DNA from: SIG588 sp045599305
GTDB taxonomy: Bacteria > Bacillota > Clostridia > Oscillospirales > Acutalibacteraceae
Reading direction: 5' to 3'
NCBI GenBank assembly: GCA_045599305.1
Contig: JAZRVU010000064.1
Span: 1 to 22,019, forward strand
DNA: 22,019 nt
The notes beneath the pieces were generated by a model. It ran no database searches, was not told the DNA's origin, and was given only the letters and a program-made list of their open reading frames with translations. Positions 14,037 through 21,297 of the stretch are shown here, in pieces. The position numbers and the translations under genes are program-made. The number at the start of each line of letters is the position of its first letter. Position 1 is the stretch's first letter.

Positions 14037-14347
14037 AGCGGGCTCTGATCGCGCTGGTGCGGTGGTATCAGCGGCACATCTCCGCCCACACCGCCCCCGT
14101 CTGCCGTTTCACCCCCACCTGCTCACAGTACGCCGTGGAGGCGTTGGAGCGGTTCGGTGCCCTGCGCGGCACCCTGCTCGCCGGCTGGCGAATATTGCGC
14201 TGCAACCCCTTCGGCGGCAGCGGATGGGACCCGGTGCCCGAGACCTTCACCTTCCGCCGCAAAAAAGAAGATGTGGATATCAGCGACGAGGAACTCGCCG
14301 CACTTTACGATAGTGAGCCGGAGGAGACTCCGGCCGATGAAAATTAG
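14033..14347 (+). CDS. yidD: Membrane protein insertion efficiency factor YidD
   Basis: A 104-aa protein with the YidD motifs CRFTPTCSQYA (24-34) and RCNPFGGSGWDPVP (56-69). It has a short amphipathic N-terminus suited to membrane association. Family members assist YidC-dependent insertion of membrane proteins. An acidic tail of about 25 residues (KEDVDISDEELAALYDSEPE and beyond) extends past the conserved core. The ATG overlaps the rnpA stop by 4 nt, and yidC follows after 12 nt, so the three are co-translated or co-transcribed. Confidence 0.93.
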   Translation: MKRALIALVRWYQRHISAHTAPVCRFTPTCSQYAVEALERFGALRGTLLAGWRILRCNPFGGSGWDPVPETFTFRRKKEDVDISDEELAALYDSEPEETPADEN

Positions 14348-14359
14348 GAGGAACGCCCT

Positions 14360-15598
14360 ATGGGTCTGTTTGGTTTTCTTGCTACGCCGCTCGGCTGGCT
14401 GCTGCGCGTGGTCTACGGTTGGGTCAACGATTATTTCCTGGCCATCTTCCTGTTCACCCTGTTCATGCGCATCATCCTGTTCCCTCTGTCGCTTCAGTCG
14501 CAGAAGAAGCAGTCCGAACGGATCCGTCTGGCACCGCGGCTGGAGCGGCTGCAGCAGAAATACAAGGACGATCCGCAGAAGCTGCAGAAGAAGCAGCAGG
14601 CGCTGTATGAAAAAGAGGGCGTGTCCCTCACCGGCGGCTGTCTGCCGCTGATCGTGCAGATGATCGTGCTGTTTGCCATCATCGCCGTCATCTACAAGCC
14701 GCTGACCTATCTCTCCTCCGATGTGCCCAACGAGGTCGTCACCGCGGCCATCAACGCCGTGAACGTGGAGACCTATACCAAGGACGACGCCTACACCGTG
14801 AACGCGGATAAGACGCAGGCCACCATCACGGTGGACGGCGTGACCCGCACGGTGGATCTGACCACCAAGCTCCCCGCCGCGCAGATGAGCACCAAGAGCT
14901 ATTACAGCGAACTCAAAATGATGCAGGCGATGGAGCAGAATCACGACGAGATCATCGCCGCCATCGTCAAGGATACGAAATATGACGACGGCGAGCTGTA
15001 TTATGACCGCATGAACGATATGCGCGGCCAGTTCACCATCGGCCGCTATTCGCTGCTGCAGAACCCGTGGAACGGCTGGAACGACATTTCGCTGCTCTGG
15101 CTCATCCCGCTGCTCTCCGGCCTTACCGCCGTGCTGTCTTCGGTGCTCTCCATGCACTATTCCAAGCAGGGCATGAGCCAGGAAAAGCAGCCCGGTCAGG
15201 GCTGCAGCAACACCGGTATGCTGCTGTTCATGCCGCTGTTCTCCGTCTATATCGCTTTCACCGTCCCCGGCGGTGTGGGCGTTTACTGGATCTGCTCCAA
15301 CCTGATCGCCCTGCTGCAGACCTTCGTGCTGAATATCATCTATAACCCGAAGAAGATCCGCGAGCAGGCGGAGATCGACTATCTGGAAGCCCGCCGCCGC
15401 CGTGCACAGGAGAAGAAGAACAATAACACGCTGGCCGAAGCCCGCCGCCGCGACGATGAGCGGGAGCAGGCGGAGGATGAGGCCGCGGCACAGAAAGCCG
15501 CCGCAGAGGCCGCCGCAGAGTCGGGTGAAAAGAAGACCGACAAAAAGGCCAAAAAACTGGGTCTGGAGATCGGCGAGGTCAAGAAAGACAAAAAGTAA
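14360..15598 (+). CDS. yidC: Membrane protein insertase YidC/OxaA
   Basis: A 412-aa insertase that helps place proteins in the cytoplasmic membrane with or without Sec. Helices lie at about 23-42 (with the functionally important Arg37 in LFMRIILFPL), 93-113, 243-265 and 286-327. A coiled basic hairpin (47-85) sits between the first two helices. An extra-cytoplasmic loop of about 125 residues (115-240) separates the second and third helices, larger than in Bacillus YidC. The C-terminus is a long charged, Ala/Lys-rich tail (from about 330) of the kind that can contact ribosomes. No lipobox is present at the N-terminus. Strong TAGGAGG ribosome binding site. Confidence 0.95.
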   Translation: MGLFGFLATPLGWLLRVVYGWVNDYFLAIFLFTLFMRIILFPLSLQSQKKQSERIRLAPRLERLQQKYKDDPQKLQKKQQALYEKEGVSLTGGCLPLIVQMIVLFAIIAVIYKPLTYLSSDVPNEVVTAAINAVNVETYTKDDAYTVNADKTQATITVDGVTRTVDLTTKLPAAQMSTKSYYSELKMMQAMEQNHDEIIAAIVKDTKYDDGELYYDRMNDMRGQFTIGRYSLLQNPWNGWNDISLLWLIPLLSGLTAVLSSVLSMHYSKQGMSQEKQPGQGCSNTGMLLFMPLFSVYIAFTVPGGVGVYWICSNLIALLQTFVLNIIYNPKKIREQAEIDYLEARRRRAQEKKNNNTLAEARRRDDEREQAEDEAAAQKAAAEAAAESGEKKTDKKAKKLGLEIGEVKKDKK

Positions 15599-15648
15599 GG
15601 TCACTACGGGCCAGCAGCCCGTTTATAAACAGGAAAGGATGAAACACC

Positions 15649-16524
15649 GTGCGCAAAGAAGTTATTGCACAGGGCGCCACCGTTGAGGAGGCGCAGGCTG
15701 CCGCCGCCGCCCGGTTGGGTGTACCGGCCGAAGAGATCACCTTTGAAGTTCTGCAGCAGCCGCAGAAAAAGACGCTCGGTCTGTTCGGCGGTACGCCCGC
15801 CGAAGTGAAGGCCATCTGGGAAAAACAGGAGGCGCCCATCGAGGCGGCCACCCGCTACCTGCGGGAGATCCTGGATGCGCTGGGTCTTGCCGAGACCACC
15901 GTGGACGCCAAGGAAAAGGAAGACGACAACGGCTGTGTCCTCACGCTGGAGGGCGGCGACCTCGGGTTCGTCATCGGCCGCCGCGGCGATACGCTGGATG
16001 CCTTGCAGTATCTGGTCTCGCTGGTGGCCAACCGCGTCAGCACCGACTATTACCGTGTCACCATCGATATCGGCAACTACCGCGAGAAGCGGGAGCGTTC
16101 TCTCACCGGTCTGGCCAAGAAGACCGGCAACCAGGTCGCCCGCACCGGGCGCCGCGTGTCGCTCGAGCCGATGAATCCCTATGAGCGCCGCATCATCCAC
16201 ACCGCCGTGCAGGGCATCGACGGGGTCACCTCGTGGAGCGTGGGCAGCGAGCCCAACCGCTACGTCATCATCGGGCCCACCGAGGAAAACGCCAACCGCG
16301 CCCGCCATCGCGGCGGTAACGGCGGCAACGGCGGACGTAAGAGCGGCCGTCAGGGCGACCGCCCGCGCCGCGACCGCGACGAGATCGAGGCGCCGGTGCA
16401 TCAGATCCGCGCCTTCGTGCCCCGCAGCAATCCGCTGCCGTCGGCCGACGGTGCCACCCCTCCCTCCCGTACCGAGTCGGAGACCGAGGCCAATGCGACG
16501 CTGTACGGACGCATTGATCTGTGA
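15649..16524 (+). CDS. jag: RNA-binding protein Jag/KhpB
   Basis: A 291-aa protein with the full Jag layout: Jag_N domain (about 1-50, ending LGLFGG), a KH domain with the GxxG-type loop IGRRGD (109-114), and an R3H domain (about 150-210) with ERRIIHTAV (179-187). A low-complexity tail rich in Gly/Arg (221-245) extends past R3H and may add RNA affinity. Family members (KhpB/EloR) bind RNA and affect cell elongation in Gram-positives. The start is GTG at 15649 with AAAGGA upstream; the nearby ATG at 15639 is out of frame. A weak hairpin (ACGGGC/GCCCGT, 15606-15622) in the 50-nt gap after yidC may attenuate readthrough. Confidence 0.93.
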   Translation: MRKEVIAQGATVEEAQAAAAARLGVPAEEITFEVLQQPQKKTLGLFGGTPAEVKAIWEKQEAPIEAATRYLREILDALGLAETTVDAKEKEDDNGCVLTLEGGDLGFVIGRRGDTLDALQYLVSLVANRVSTDYYRVTIDIGNYREKRERSLTGLAKKTGNQVARTGRRVSLEPMNPYERRIIHTAVQGIDGVTSWSVGSEPNRYVIIGPTEENANRARHRGGNGGNGGRKSGRQGDRPRRDRDEIEAPVHQIRAFVPRSNPLPSADGATPPSRTESETEANATLYGRIDL

Positions 16525-16535
16525 GATGAGAAAAG

Positions 16536-16569
16536 CCGTGAAGCGTGACGAGCGCTTCACGGTTTTTTT
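16536..16569 (+). terminator. Strong intrinsic terminator after jag
   Basis: CCGTGAAGCG (16536-16545) and CGCTTCACGG (16553-16562) form a perfect 10-bp stem around TGACGAG, followed by seven Ts. It starts 12 nt after the jag stop codon and ends the rpmH-jag transcription unit. Confidence 0.92.
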
Positions 16570-16623
16570 GTTTTGCGTTTGCCGCCCCTCACCGGGGTGG
16601 GGAGGCCGCAGCCATTCTCACAG

Positions 16624-16653
16624 TTGACAAATCCCCCTTTCTTGATGTAAAAT
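16624..16653 (+). promoter_or_regulatory. Sigma-A promoter for mnmE
   Basis: A perfect TTGACA (16624-16629) and TAAAAT (16648-16653) are spaced by 18 bases, directly after the jag terminator. The transcript would start near 16660, giving a leader of about 110 nt before mnmE. Confidence 0.75.
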
Positions 16654-16659
16654 AGTGCA

Positions 16660-16771
16660 AGGCGCTAAAACGGGTAATAAATATTACAGTTCGTAATATA
16701 CCATACAAATATAACCGATTTCTGCAAAATAGCGAAAACATACCCCCGAAAAAGTTGAGGTGAAACCTGCC
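16660..16771 (+). promoter_or_regulatory. AT-rich structured leader of mnmE
   Basis: The leader is far more AT-rich than the genes around it. TATTAC (16682-16687) can pair either with GTAATA at 16674-16679 or, as ATATTAC/GTAATAT, with 16693-16699, so two hairpins exclude each other. CGCTA (16663-16667) and TAGCG (16730-16734) could close a larger stem. I do not recognise a known riboswitch. The structure may be incidental. Confidence 0.3.
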
Positions 16772-18148
16772 ATGTCCCTGTTTTTTGATACCATCGCGGC
16801 CATATCCACCCCGCCGGCACCGGCCGGACTGGGGGTGATCCGCCTTTCGGGGCCGCAGGCGATCGCCATCGGCGACCGTGTGTTCCGCGCGGCGGTACCC
16901 GGCAAAACGCTTGCGGCGCTTTCGGGTTACACCGCCTGCTACGGCCATGTCTGTGACGCCGAGGGGGATGTGGACGAGTGCGTGGCCACCGTGTTTTGCG
17001 CGCCGCACAGTTACACCGGCGAGGACGTGGTGGAGTTTTCCTGTCACGGCGGCGTCTATCTGCTGCAGCGGGTGCTGCGCGCCCTGCTGGAGGCCGGTGC
17101 CCGTCCCGCCGGTGCAGGCGAATTCACCCGCCGCGCTTTTCAAAACGGCAAACTCGATCTGACGGGGGCGGAATCGGTGATGGCGCTGATCGGCGCGAAC
17201 GGCCGCATGGCCGCCCGCACCGCGCTGGCCGCGCGGGAGGGCGCGATCTTCCGCCGTCTATCGGAGGTAAAGGAGTCGCTCACCGGTGCGCTGGCGCAGC
17301 TGGCGGCGTTCGTGGACTATCCCGACGAGGACATCCCCGAGCTGCGGCCCGAAGCGCTTTCGGCCACCCTGTGCGGGGCCAAAGACACCTTGTCGCATCT
17401 GCTCGACACCTTCGATGCCGGGCGCGTGCTGCGCGAGGGGGTGGACACCGCCATCGTGGGCAGCCCCAACGTGGGCAAGTCCACCCTGATGAACGCTTTT
17501 ACCGGCTGCGACAGCAGCATCGTGACAGCGCAGGCCGGTACCACCCGCGATGTGGTGGAGGAAACGGTGCGGGTGGGGGAGATCACCCTGCGGCTGGCCG
17601 ATACCGCCGGTATCCGCGAGACCGGCGACGAGGCGGAGGCGATCGGTGTGGCGCGTGCCCGCGCCCGCATGAAGCAGGCGGCGCTGGTGCTGGCCGTGTT
17701 CGACGGCAGCCGCCCGCTGACGGATGCCGACCGCGCCTTTGCCGACGAGGCCGCCCTGCCCCACGCGATCGCCGTCATCAACAAGGCCGACCTGCCGCTG
17801 AAAATCAACAAAGAGTATATTTGCGACAAGTTTCAACATTGCGTGGTGGTCTCGGCCGCAGACGGCACCGGGCTGACGGAGTTGGCGGACGCCATCGCCG
17901 CGGTGACCGGGGTGGAGCAGCTGGACACGGGCGAGCCGGTGCTGGCGACCGAGCGGCAGCGTGACTGCGCCCGGCGCTGTCGGGACGCGGTGGCCGAGGC
18001 GCTGGATGCGCTGACCGGCGGCATGACGCTGGACGCGGTGACGGTGAGTCTGGACGACGCGGTGGCGGCGATTCTGGAGCTGACCGGCGAGCGCGTGACA
18101 GAAACGGTGGTGGACGAGGTGTTCGCCCGCTTCTGCGTCGGGAAGTGA
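16772..18148 (+). CDS. mnmE: tRNA uridine-5-carboxymethylaminomethyl modification GTPase MnmE
   Basis: A 458-aa GTPase that, with MnmG, modifies U34 in the wobble position of several tRNAs. The N-terminal tetrahydrofolate-binding domain begins with the classic DTIAAISTPP (6-15). The GTPase domain shows G1 GSPNVGKS (230-237), G2 TTRD (257-260), G3 DTAG (277-280) and G4 NKAD (337-340). The chain ends FCVGK, where the family has FC(I/V)GK with a catalytic Cys. ATG at 16772 is preferred over the in-frame GTG at 16760 because GAGGTGA is correctly placed 8 nt upstream of the ATG and overlaps the GTG. It has its own promoter and is followed by a terminator. Confidence 0.96.
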   Translation: MSLFFDTIAAISTPPAPAGLGVIRLSGPQAIAIGDRVFRAAVPGKTLAALSGYTACYGHVCDAEGDVDECVATVFCAPHSYTGEDVVEFSCHGGVYLLQRVLRALLEAGARPAGAGEFTRRAFQNGKLDLTGAESVMALIGANGRMAARTALAAREGAIFRRLSEVKESLTGALAQLAAFVDYPDEDIPELRPEALSATLCGAKDTLSHLLDTFDAGRVLREGVDTAIVGSPNVGKSTLMNAFTGCDSSIVTAQAGTTRDVVEETVRVGEITLRLADTAGIRETGDEAEAIGVARARARMKQAALVLAVFDGSRPLTDADRAFADEAALPHAIAVINKADLPLKINKEYICDKFQHCVVVSAADGTGLTELADAIAAVTGVEQLDTGEPVLATERQRDCARRCRDAVAEALDALTGGMTLDAVTVSLDDAVAAILELTGERVTETVVDEVFARFCVGK

Positions 18149-18152
18149 AGTG

Positions 18153-18175
18153 AAGAAAAAGCGCTGCTTTTTCTT
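18153..18175 (+). terminator. Terminator after mnmE
   Basis: AAGAAAAAGC (18153-18162) and GCTTTTTCTT (18166-18175) form a perfect 10-bp stem around GCT, four bases after the mnmE stop. The 3' arm itself provides the T-run. A 16-bp copy of its second half recurs at 18257-18272. Confidence 0.7.
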
Positions 18176-18272
18176 CCGCATTACCGCCTTGCCGGGCATA
18201 GATCCCACCCGGCATGCCGCTGCCTGCGGCAAGCGGCACCGGCGATAATGCCCCGGGCGCTGCTTTTTCTTC
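18161..18272. repeat. Cloverleaf-like palindromic element flanked by 16-bp direct repeats
   Basis: GCGCTGCTTTTTCTTC occurs at 18161-18176 and again at 18257-18272. The 80 bases between begin and end with imperfect inverted repeats, GCATTACCGCC (18178-18188) and GGCGATAATGC (18241-18251), one mismatch. Inside are two hairpins: GCCGGG/CCCGGC (18191-18213) and GCCGC/GCGGC (18216-18230). The alternative pair TTGCCG/CGGCAA (18189-18194 with 18227-18232) overlaps both inner hairpins. No ORF is carried. It looks like a tiny non-autonomous element or a duplicated terminator region. Confidence 0.55.
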
Positions 18273-18322
18273 ATCGTACGGCAGAGACGAAATACGGCTT
18301 CATTTTTGAAAGGAACAGACAG

Positions 18323-18478
18323 ATGAAAGCATTGATCAAATTCATTATGGCGGTGCTGGCGGTCGCCGGCACCTGCTACTGGCTGATGGGCAAAATGACC
18401 GGTACCGCGAAAAAGATCGCCGAACAGGTGCTGGAAGCGGCCGAAGAACACCGCAGCGGCGAAAAAGAGGAAAAATGA
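18323..18478 (+). CDS. Small single-helix membrane protein
   Basis: A 51-aa protein: MKALIKF, one transmembrane helix (about 5-22), then a charged, probably helical tail with TAKKIAEQVLEAAEEH (28-43). ATG with GAAAGGA about 9 nt upstream. In-frame residues upstream of this ATG lack a ribosome binding site and would run into the repeat element. I do not recognise the family. It lies between mnmE and mnmG, which are usually adjacent, so it is an insertion into a conserved gene pair. It may be transcribed from the mnmE promoter if the terminator leaks. Confidence 0.65.
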   Translation: MKALIKFIMAVLAVAGTCYWLMGKMTGTAKKIAEQVLEAAEEHRSGEKEEK

Positions 18479-18479
18479 T

Positions 18480-18507
18480 GACTTTTCCACGGCGCTGTGG
18501 AAAAGTC
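18480..18507. repeat. Inverted repeat made of two DnaA-box-like half sites
   Basis: GACTTTTCCAC (18480-18490) and GTGGAAAAGTC (18497-18507) form a perfect 11-bp stem around GGCGCT. The right arm contains TGTGGAAAA (18496-18504), identical to the DnaA box upstream of dnaA; the left arm carries TTTTCCAC. It begins two bases after the small membrane-protein stop. It is not followed by a T-run, so a protein-binding site is as likely as a terminator. Confidence 0.55.
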
Positions 18508-18532
18508 CGTGTAAAGTGTGAAAAGTTGCGGG

Positions 18533-18553
18533 AATATAACCGACGGTTATATT
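18533..18553 (+). promoter_or_regulatory. AATATAACC/GGTTATATT hairpin upstream of mnmG
   Basis: Perfect 9-bp arms around GAC, ending 28 bases before the mnmG ATG. It is AT-rich and followed by only a short T-run, so it is more likely a regulatory structure or operator than a terminator. Confidence 0.4.
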
Positions 18554-18581
18554 TTCTGCGCGGAAAGAAACAGGCGAGAGC

Positions 18582-20465
18582 ATGAAATTTCTGGCAGGCG
18601 AATATGATGTGGCCGTCATCGGGGCGGGACACGCCGGGATCGAAGCGGCACTGGCCGCGGCGCGATTGGGCTGCCGCACGGTGATCTTTACCATCAATCT
18701 GGACTGGGTGGGCAATATGCCCTGCAACCCCTCCATCGGCGGCACCGCCAAGGGGCATCTGGTGCGGGAGGTGGACGCGTTGGGCGGCGAAATGGGCCGC
18801 GCGGCGGACGCCAACACCCTGCAGTCGCGGATGCTTAACCGCGGCAAGGGGCCGGCAGTGCATTCGCTGCGCGCGCAGATCGACCGGAGGGACTATTCCA
18901 CCTATATGAAGCACACGCTGGAGACCACCGACGGTCTGGCCGTGAAGCAGGGCGAGGTGACCGCCATGCAGCGGCAGGAGGACGGGCGTTTTCTGCTCAC
19001 CACCAAACTGGAGGCACAGTATCTGGCGCGCGCCGTCGTGCTGGCGACCGGCACCTTTCTGAAGGGCAAGGTCTTCGTGGGGGACGTCTCCTACGAGAGC
19101 GGGCCGGACGGGATGTTCCCCGCGGCCGACCTCTCCGCGTCCCTCGCGGCCATGGGGGTGAAGCTGCGCCGCTTCAAGACCGGCACCCCCTCGCGGGTGC
19201 TGCGTTCGAGCATCGACTTTGCGGTGATGGAGCAGCAGGACGGGGAGGAGCCGGTGACGCCGTTTTCGTTTGAGACGGTCACCCCGCCCGAAAACCGTCT
19301 GCCCTGCCACATCACCTGGACCACCGCCGCCACCCGCGAGACGATCATGCAGAATCTGCACCGCTCGCCGCTTTACGGCGGCAGGATCGAAGGGGTGGGG
19401 CCGCGGTATTGCCCGAGTATCGAGGACAAGATGGTGCGCTTTGCCGACAAGGAACGGCATCAGGTGTTCGTGGAGCCCTGCGGCCTGCACACCGACGAGA
19501 TGTATCTGCAGGGGCTGTCCTCCTCGCTGCCGGTGGACGTGCAGTTGGCGTTTCTGCACACCATCCCGGGGTTGGAGCGGGTGCAGGTGATGCGCCCGGC
19601 CTACGCCATCGAATACGACTGCTGTGACCCGCTGCAGCTGGACGCCACGCTGGAATTTTTGGACATCCCGGGACTCTACGGCGCGGGACAGTTCAACGGC
19701 TCCTCCGGGTATGAGGAGGCGGCGGCGCAGGGGCTGGTGGCCGGCATCAACGCGGCGCTGAAGCTGCTGGGACGCCCGGCCATGCGGCTCGACCGCGCCT
19801 CCAGTTACATCGGCACGCTGGTGGACGATCTGGTGACCAAGGGCTGCACCGACCCCTATCGCATGATGACCTCCCGCTCGGAATACCGCCTGATACTGCG
19901 GCAGGACAACGCCGACGAGCGGCTGACCCCCATCGGCCGCGAGGTGGGGCTGGTGGACGATGCGCGCTGGGCGCATTTCACCGCGCGGCAGGAGCAGAAA
20001 AAGGCGGAACGGGCGCGGCTGGAAAACACCGTGCTGGCGCCGACCGACGAACTCAACGCCCTGCTTGTTTCACGTGAAACGTCCCCCGTCACCTCCGGCG
20101 TGCGGCTCATCGAACTGCTGCGCCGCCCGCAGATCGACTATGCGGCGCTGGAGCCGGTGGATGTCACCCGTCCGCCGCTCGACCCGCTGGTGCAGGAGCA
20201 GTTGGAGGTGGAGATCCGCTACGAGGGGTATCTGCGCCGTCAGCAGGCCGCCATCGACGAGATGCGGCGGCTGGAGGGACGCGCGCTGCCCGATAATATG
20301 GACTATGCCGCCGTGACCGGCCTTCGGCTGGAGGCGGTGGAGAAACTGAGCCGGGTGAGGCCGCGCAGTCTGGGGCAGGCCTCCCGCATCAGCGGGGTCA
20401 GCCCCGCCGATCTGGCGGTGCTCATCATCTGGCTGGGGAAGGAGGACGCGCATGATCGACCGTGA
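18582..20465 (+). CDS. mnmG: tRNA uridine-5-carboxymethylaminomethyl modification enzyme MnmG
   Basis: A 627-aa FAD-dependent enzyme, normal length, the partner of MnmE in U34 wobble modification. The FAD-binding loop is GAGHAG (14-19), followed by CNPSIGGTAKGHLVREVDAL (48-67). It has RYCPSIEDK (275-283) and the second signature GQFNGSSGYEEAAAQG (369-384). ATG start; the upstream purine run AGGCGAGAG is a moderate ribosome binding site. The last 14 nt overlap rsmG. A parS site is embedded at codons 495-500, encoded with GTT-TCA-CGT codons that stand out against the GC-rich codon use around it. Confidence 0.96.
   Translation: MKFLAGEYDVAVIGAGHAGIEAALAAARLGCRTVIFTINLDWVGNMPCNPSIGGTAKGHLVREVDALGGEMGRAADANTLQSRMLNRGKGPAVHSLRAQIDRRDYSTYMKHTLETTDGLAVKQGEVTAMQRQEDGRFLLTTKLEAQYLARAVVLATGTFLKGKVFVGDVSYESGPDGMFPAADLSASLAAMGVKLRRFKTGTPSRVLRSSIDFAVMEQQDGEEPVTPFSFETVTPPENRLPCHITWTTAATRETIMQNLHRSPLYGGRIEGVGPRYCPSIEDKMVRFADKERHQVFVEPCGLHTDEMYLQGLSSSLPVDVQLAFLHTIPGLERVQVMRPAYAIEYDCCDPLQLDATLEFLDIPGLYGAGQFNGSSGYEEAAAQGLVAGINAALKLLGRPAMRLDRASSYIGTLVDDLVTKGCTDPYRMMTSRSEYRLILRQDNADERLTPIGREVGLVDDARWAHFTARQEQKKAERARLENTVLAPTDELNALLVSRETSPVTSGVRLIELLRRPQIDYAALEPVDVTRPPLDPLVQEQLEVEIRYEGYLRRQQAAIDEMRRLEGRALPDNMDYAAVTGLRLEAVEKLSRVRPRSLGQASRISGVSPADLAVLIIWLGKEDAHDRP
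20066..20081. promoter_or_regulatory. parS site inside mnmG
   Basis: TGTTTCACGTGAAACG matches the ParB/Spo0J consensus TGTTTCACGTGAAACA at 15 of 16 positions and keeps the palindromic core. It is the loading site expected for a chromosome-segregation ParB near the origin. parA/parB (soj/spo0J) are not in the window but usually follow rsmG in Firmicutes. Confidence 0.85.
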
Positions 20466-21171
20466 ACTGCTCAAACACACCGCGGCCCTCTGCGGGGTGA
20501 CGGTGGATGACACCGCCGCCGAGCGGCTGGACGTCTACGCCCGTCTGCTGGTGGAATGGAACGAGCGGATGAACCTGACCGCCATCACCGACCCGCAGGG
20601 CATCGTGCTCAAGCATTTTGTCGACAGTCTGGCCGCTCTGCCGCTGATGCCGCAGGGAGCGTTTTCCCTCATTGACGTGGGCACCGGCGCGGGATTTCCC
20701 GGTGTGCCGCTCGCCATTCTGCGCGGGGATATCACCCTCACCCTGCTGGACAGCCTGCAAAAGCGGCTGACTTTTCTGGAGGAACTCTGCCGCGCGGTGG
20801 GGGTGACCGCGGTGCGGGTGCACGCCCGCGCCGAAGAGGGGGGACGCGACCCCGCCCTGCGCGAGCAGTTCGATGTGGCCACCGCCCGTGCGGTGGCGGC
20901 CATGCCGGTGCTTTCGGAGATGTGCCTGCCGTTCGTGAAGCCCGGCGGGCGGTTCGTGGCGCTCAAGGGCCCGGACGGCGTGCGGGAGCGGCAGGAGGCC
21001 GAGGCCGCCGTGAAAGCGCTGGGCGGGCGGTTTGCCGAGGGGCTCACCGTGACCCTGCCCGACCCGGTGGAGGGTCAGTGCGAGCGGCATCTGCTGGTGG
21101 CGGAGAAGATCGCCCGCACACCGGCAAAATACCCGCGTCCCAACGTGAAAAAGGCGGCACCTATCGGATAA
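20452..21171 (+). CDS. rsmG: 16S rRNA (guanine-N7) methyltransferase RsmG
   Basis: A 239-aa class I methyltransferase, the GidB family, that methylates G527 (E. coli numbering) of 16S rRNA using S-adenosylmethionine. Motifs: NLTAITDP (41-48), HFVDSL (55-60), the SAM-binding DVGTGAGFPG (75-84), ATARAVAAM (143-151) and PFVKPGGRFVALKG (160-173). The ATG lies inside the end of mnmG (14-nt overlap), so translation is coupled. Loss of this enzyme gives low-level streptomycin resistance in other bacteria. It is the last gene of the conserved right arm. Confidence 0.95.
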   Translation: MIDRELLKHTAALCGVTVDDTAAERLDVYARLLVEWNERMNLTAITDPQGIVLKHFVDSLAALPLMPQGAFSLIDVGTGAGFPGVPLAILRGDITLTLLDSLQKRLTFLEELCRAVGVTAVRVHARAEEGGRDPALREQFDVATARAVAAMPVLSEMCLPFVKPGGRFVALKGPDGVRERQEAEAAVKALGGRFAEGLTVTLPDPVEGQCERHLLVAEKIARTPAKYPRPNVKKAAPIG

Positions 21172-21271
21172 TATCTCTTTTGCGGCACGGGATCAGCGAT
21201 AGCCCGATAAGGATATTTTTCGGGATGCGGATTTTGTACGGCAAAATTCGATGCTTGTTATTGATGTAGAA

Positions 21272-21283
21272 AAATCAGGATTT
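21272..21283. repeat. AAATC-AG-GATTT palindrome before the acetyltransferase gene
   Basis: It sits three bases upstream of the GGGG ribosome binding site of the acetyltransferase gene. The core AAATCAGGATTTG matches AAATCAGAATTTG before the lipoprotein gene at 12 of 13 positions and occupies the same place relative to the start codon. The rest of 21172-21297 is AT-rich compared with rsmG and shows no convincing gene. Confidence 0.6.
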
Positions 21284-21297
21284 GGCGGGGTGACATC

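Noticed and set aside
14123..15604. 493-codon minus-strand frame opposite yidD/yidC
   Set aside because: Low-complexity Leu/His/Gln-rich translation antisense to two well-identified genes.
16621..16640. Another copy of the GACAAATC palindrome upstream of mnmE
   Set aside because: Only the left half (TTGACAAATC) is present with no complementary arm; it is explained by the -35 promoter element.
17258..19976. Minus-strand frames of 529 and 543 codons opposite mnmE and mnmG
   Set aside because: They overlap each other and two intact genes on the other strand, and have no recognisable domain.
21185..21235. Intrinsic terminator after rsmG (CCCGA...TCGGG)
   Set aside because: The stem is only 5 bp with a long loop and the T-run lies inside the loop rather than after the stem.
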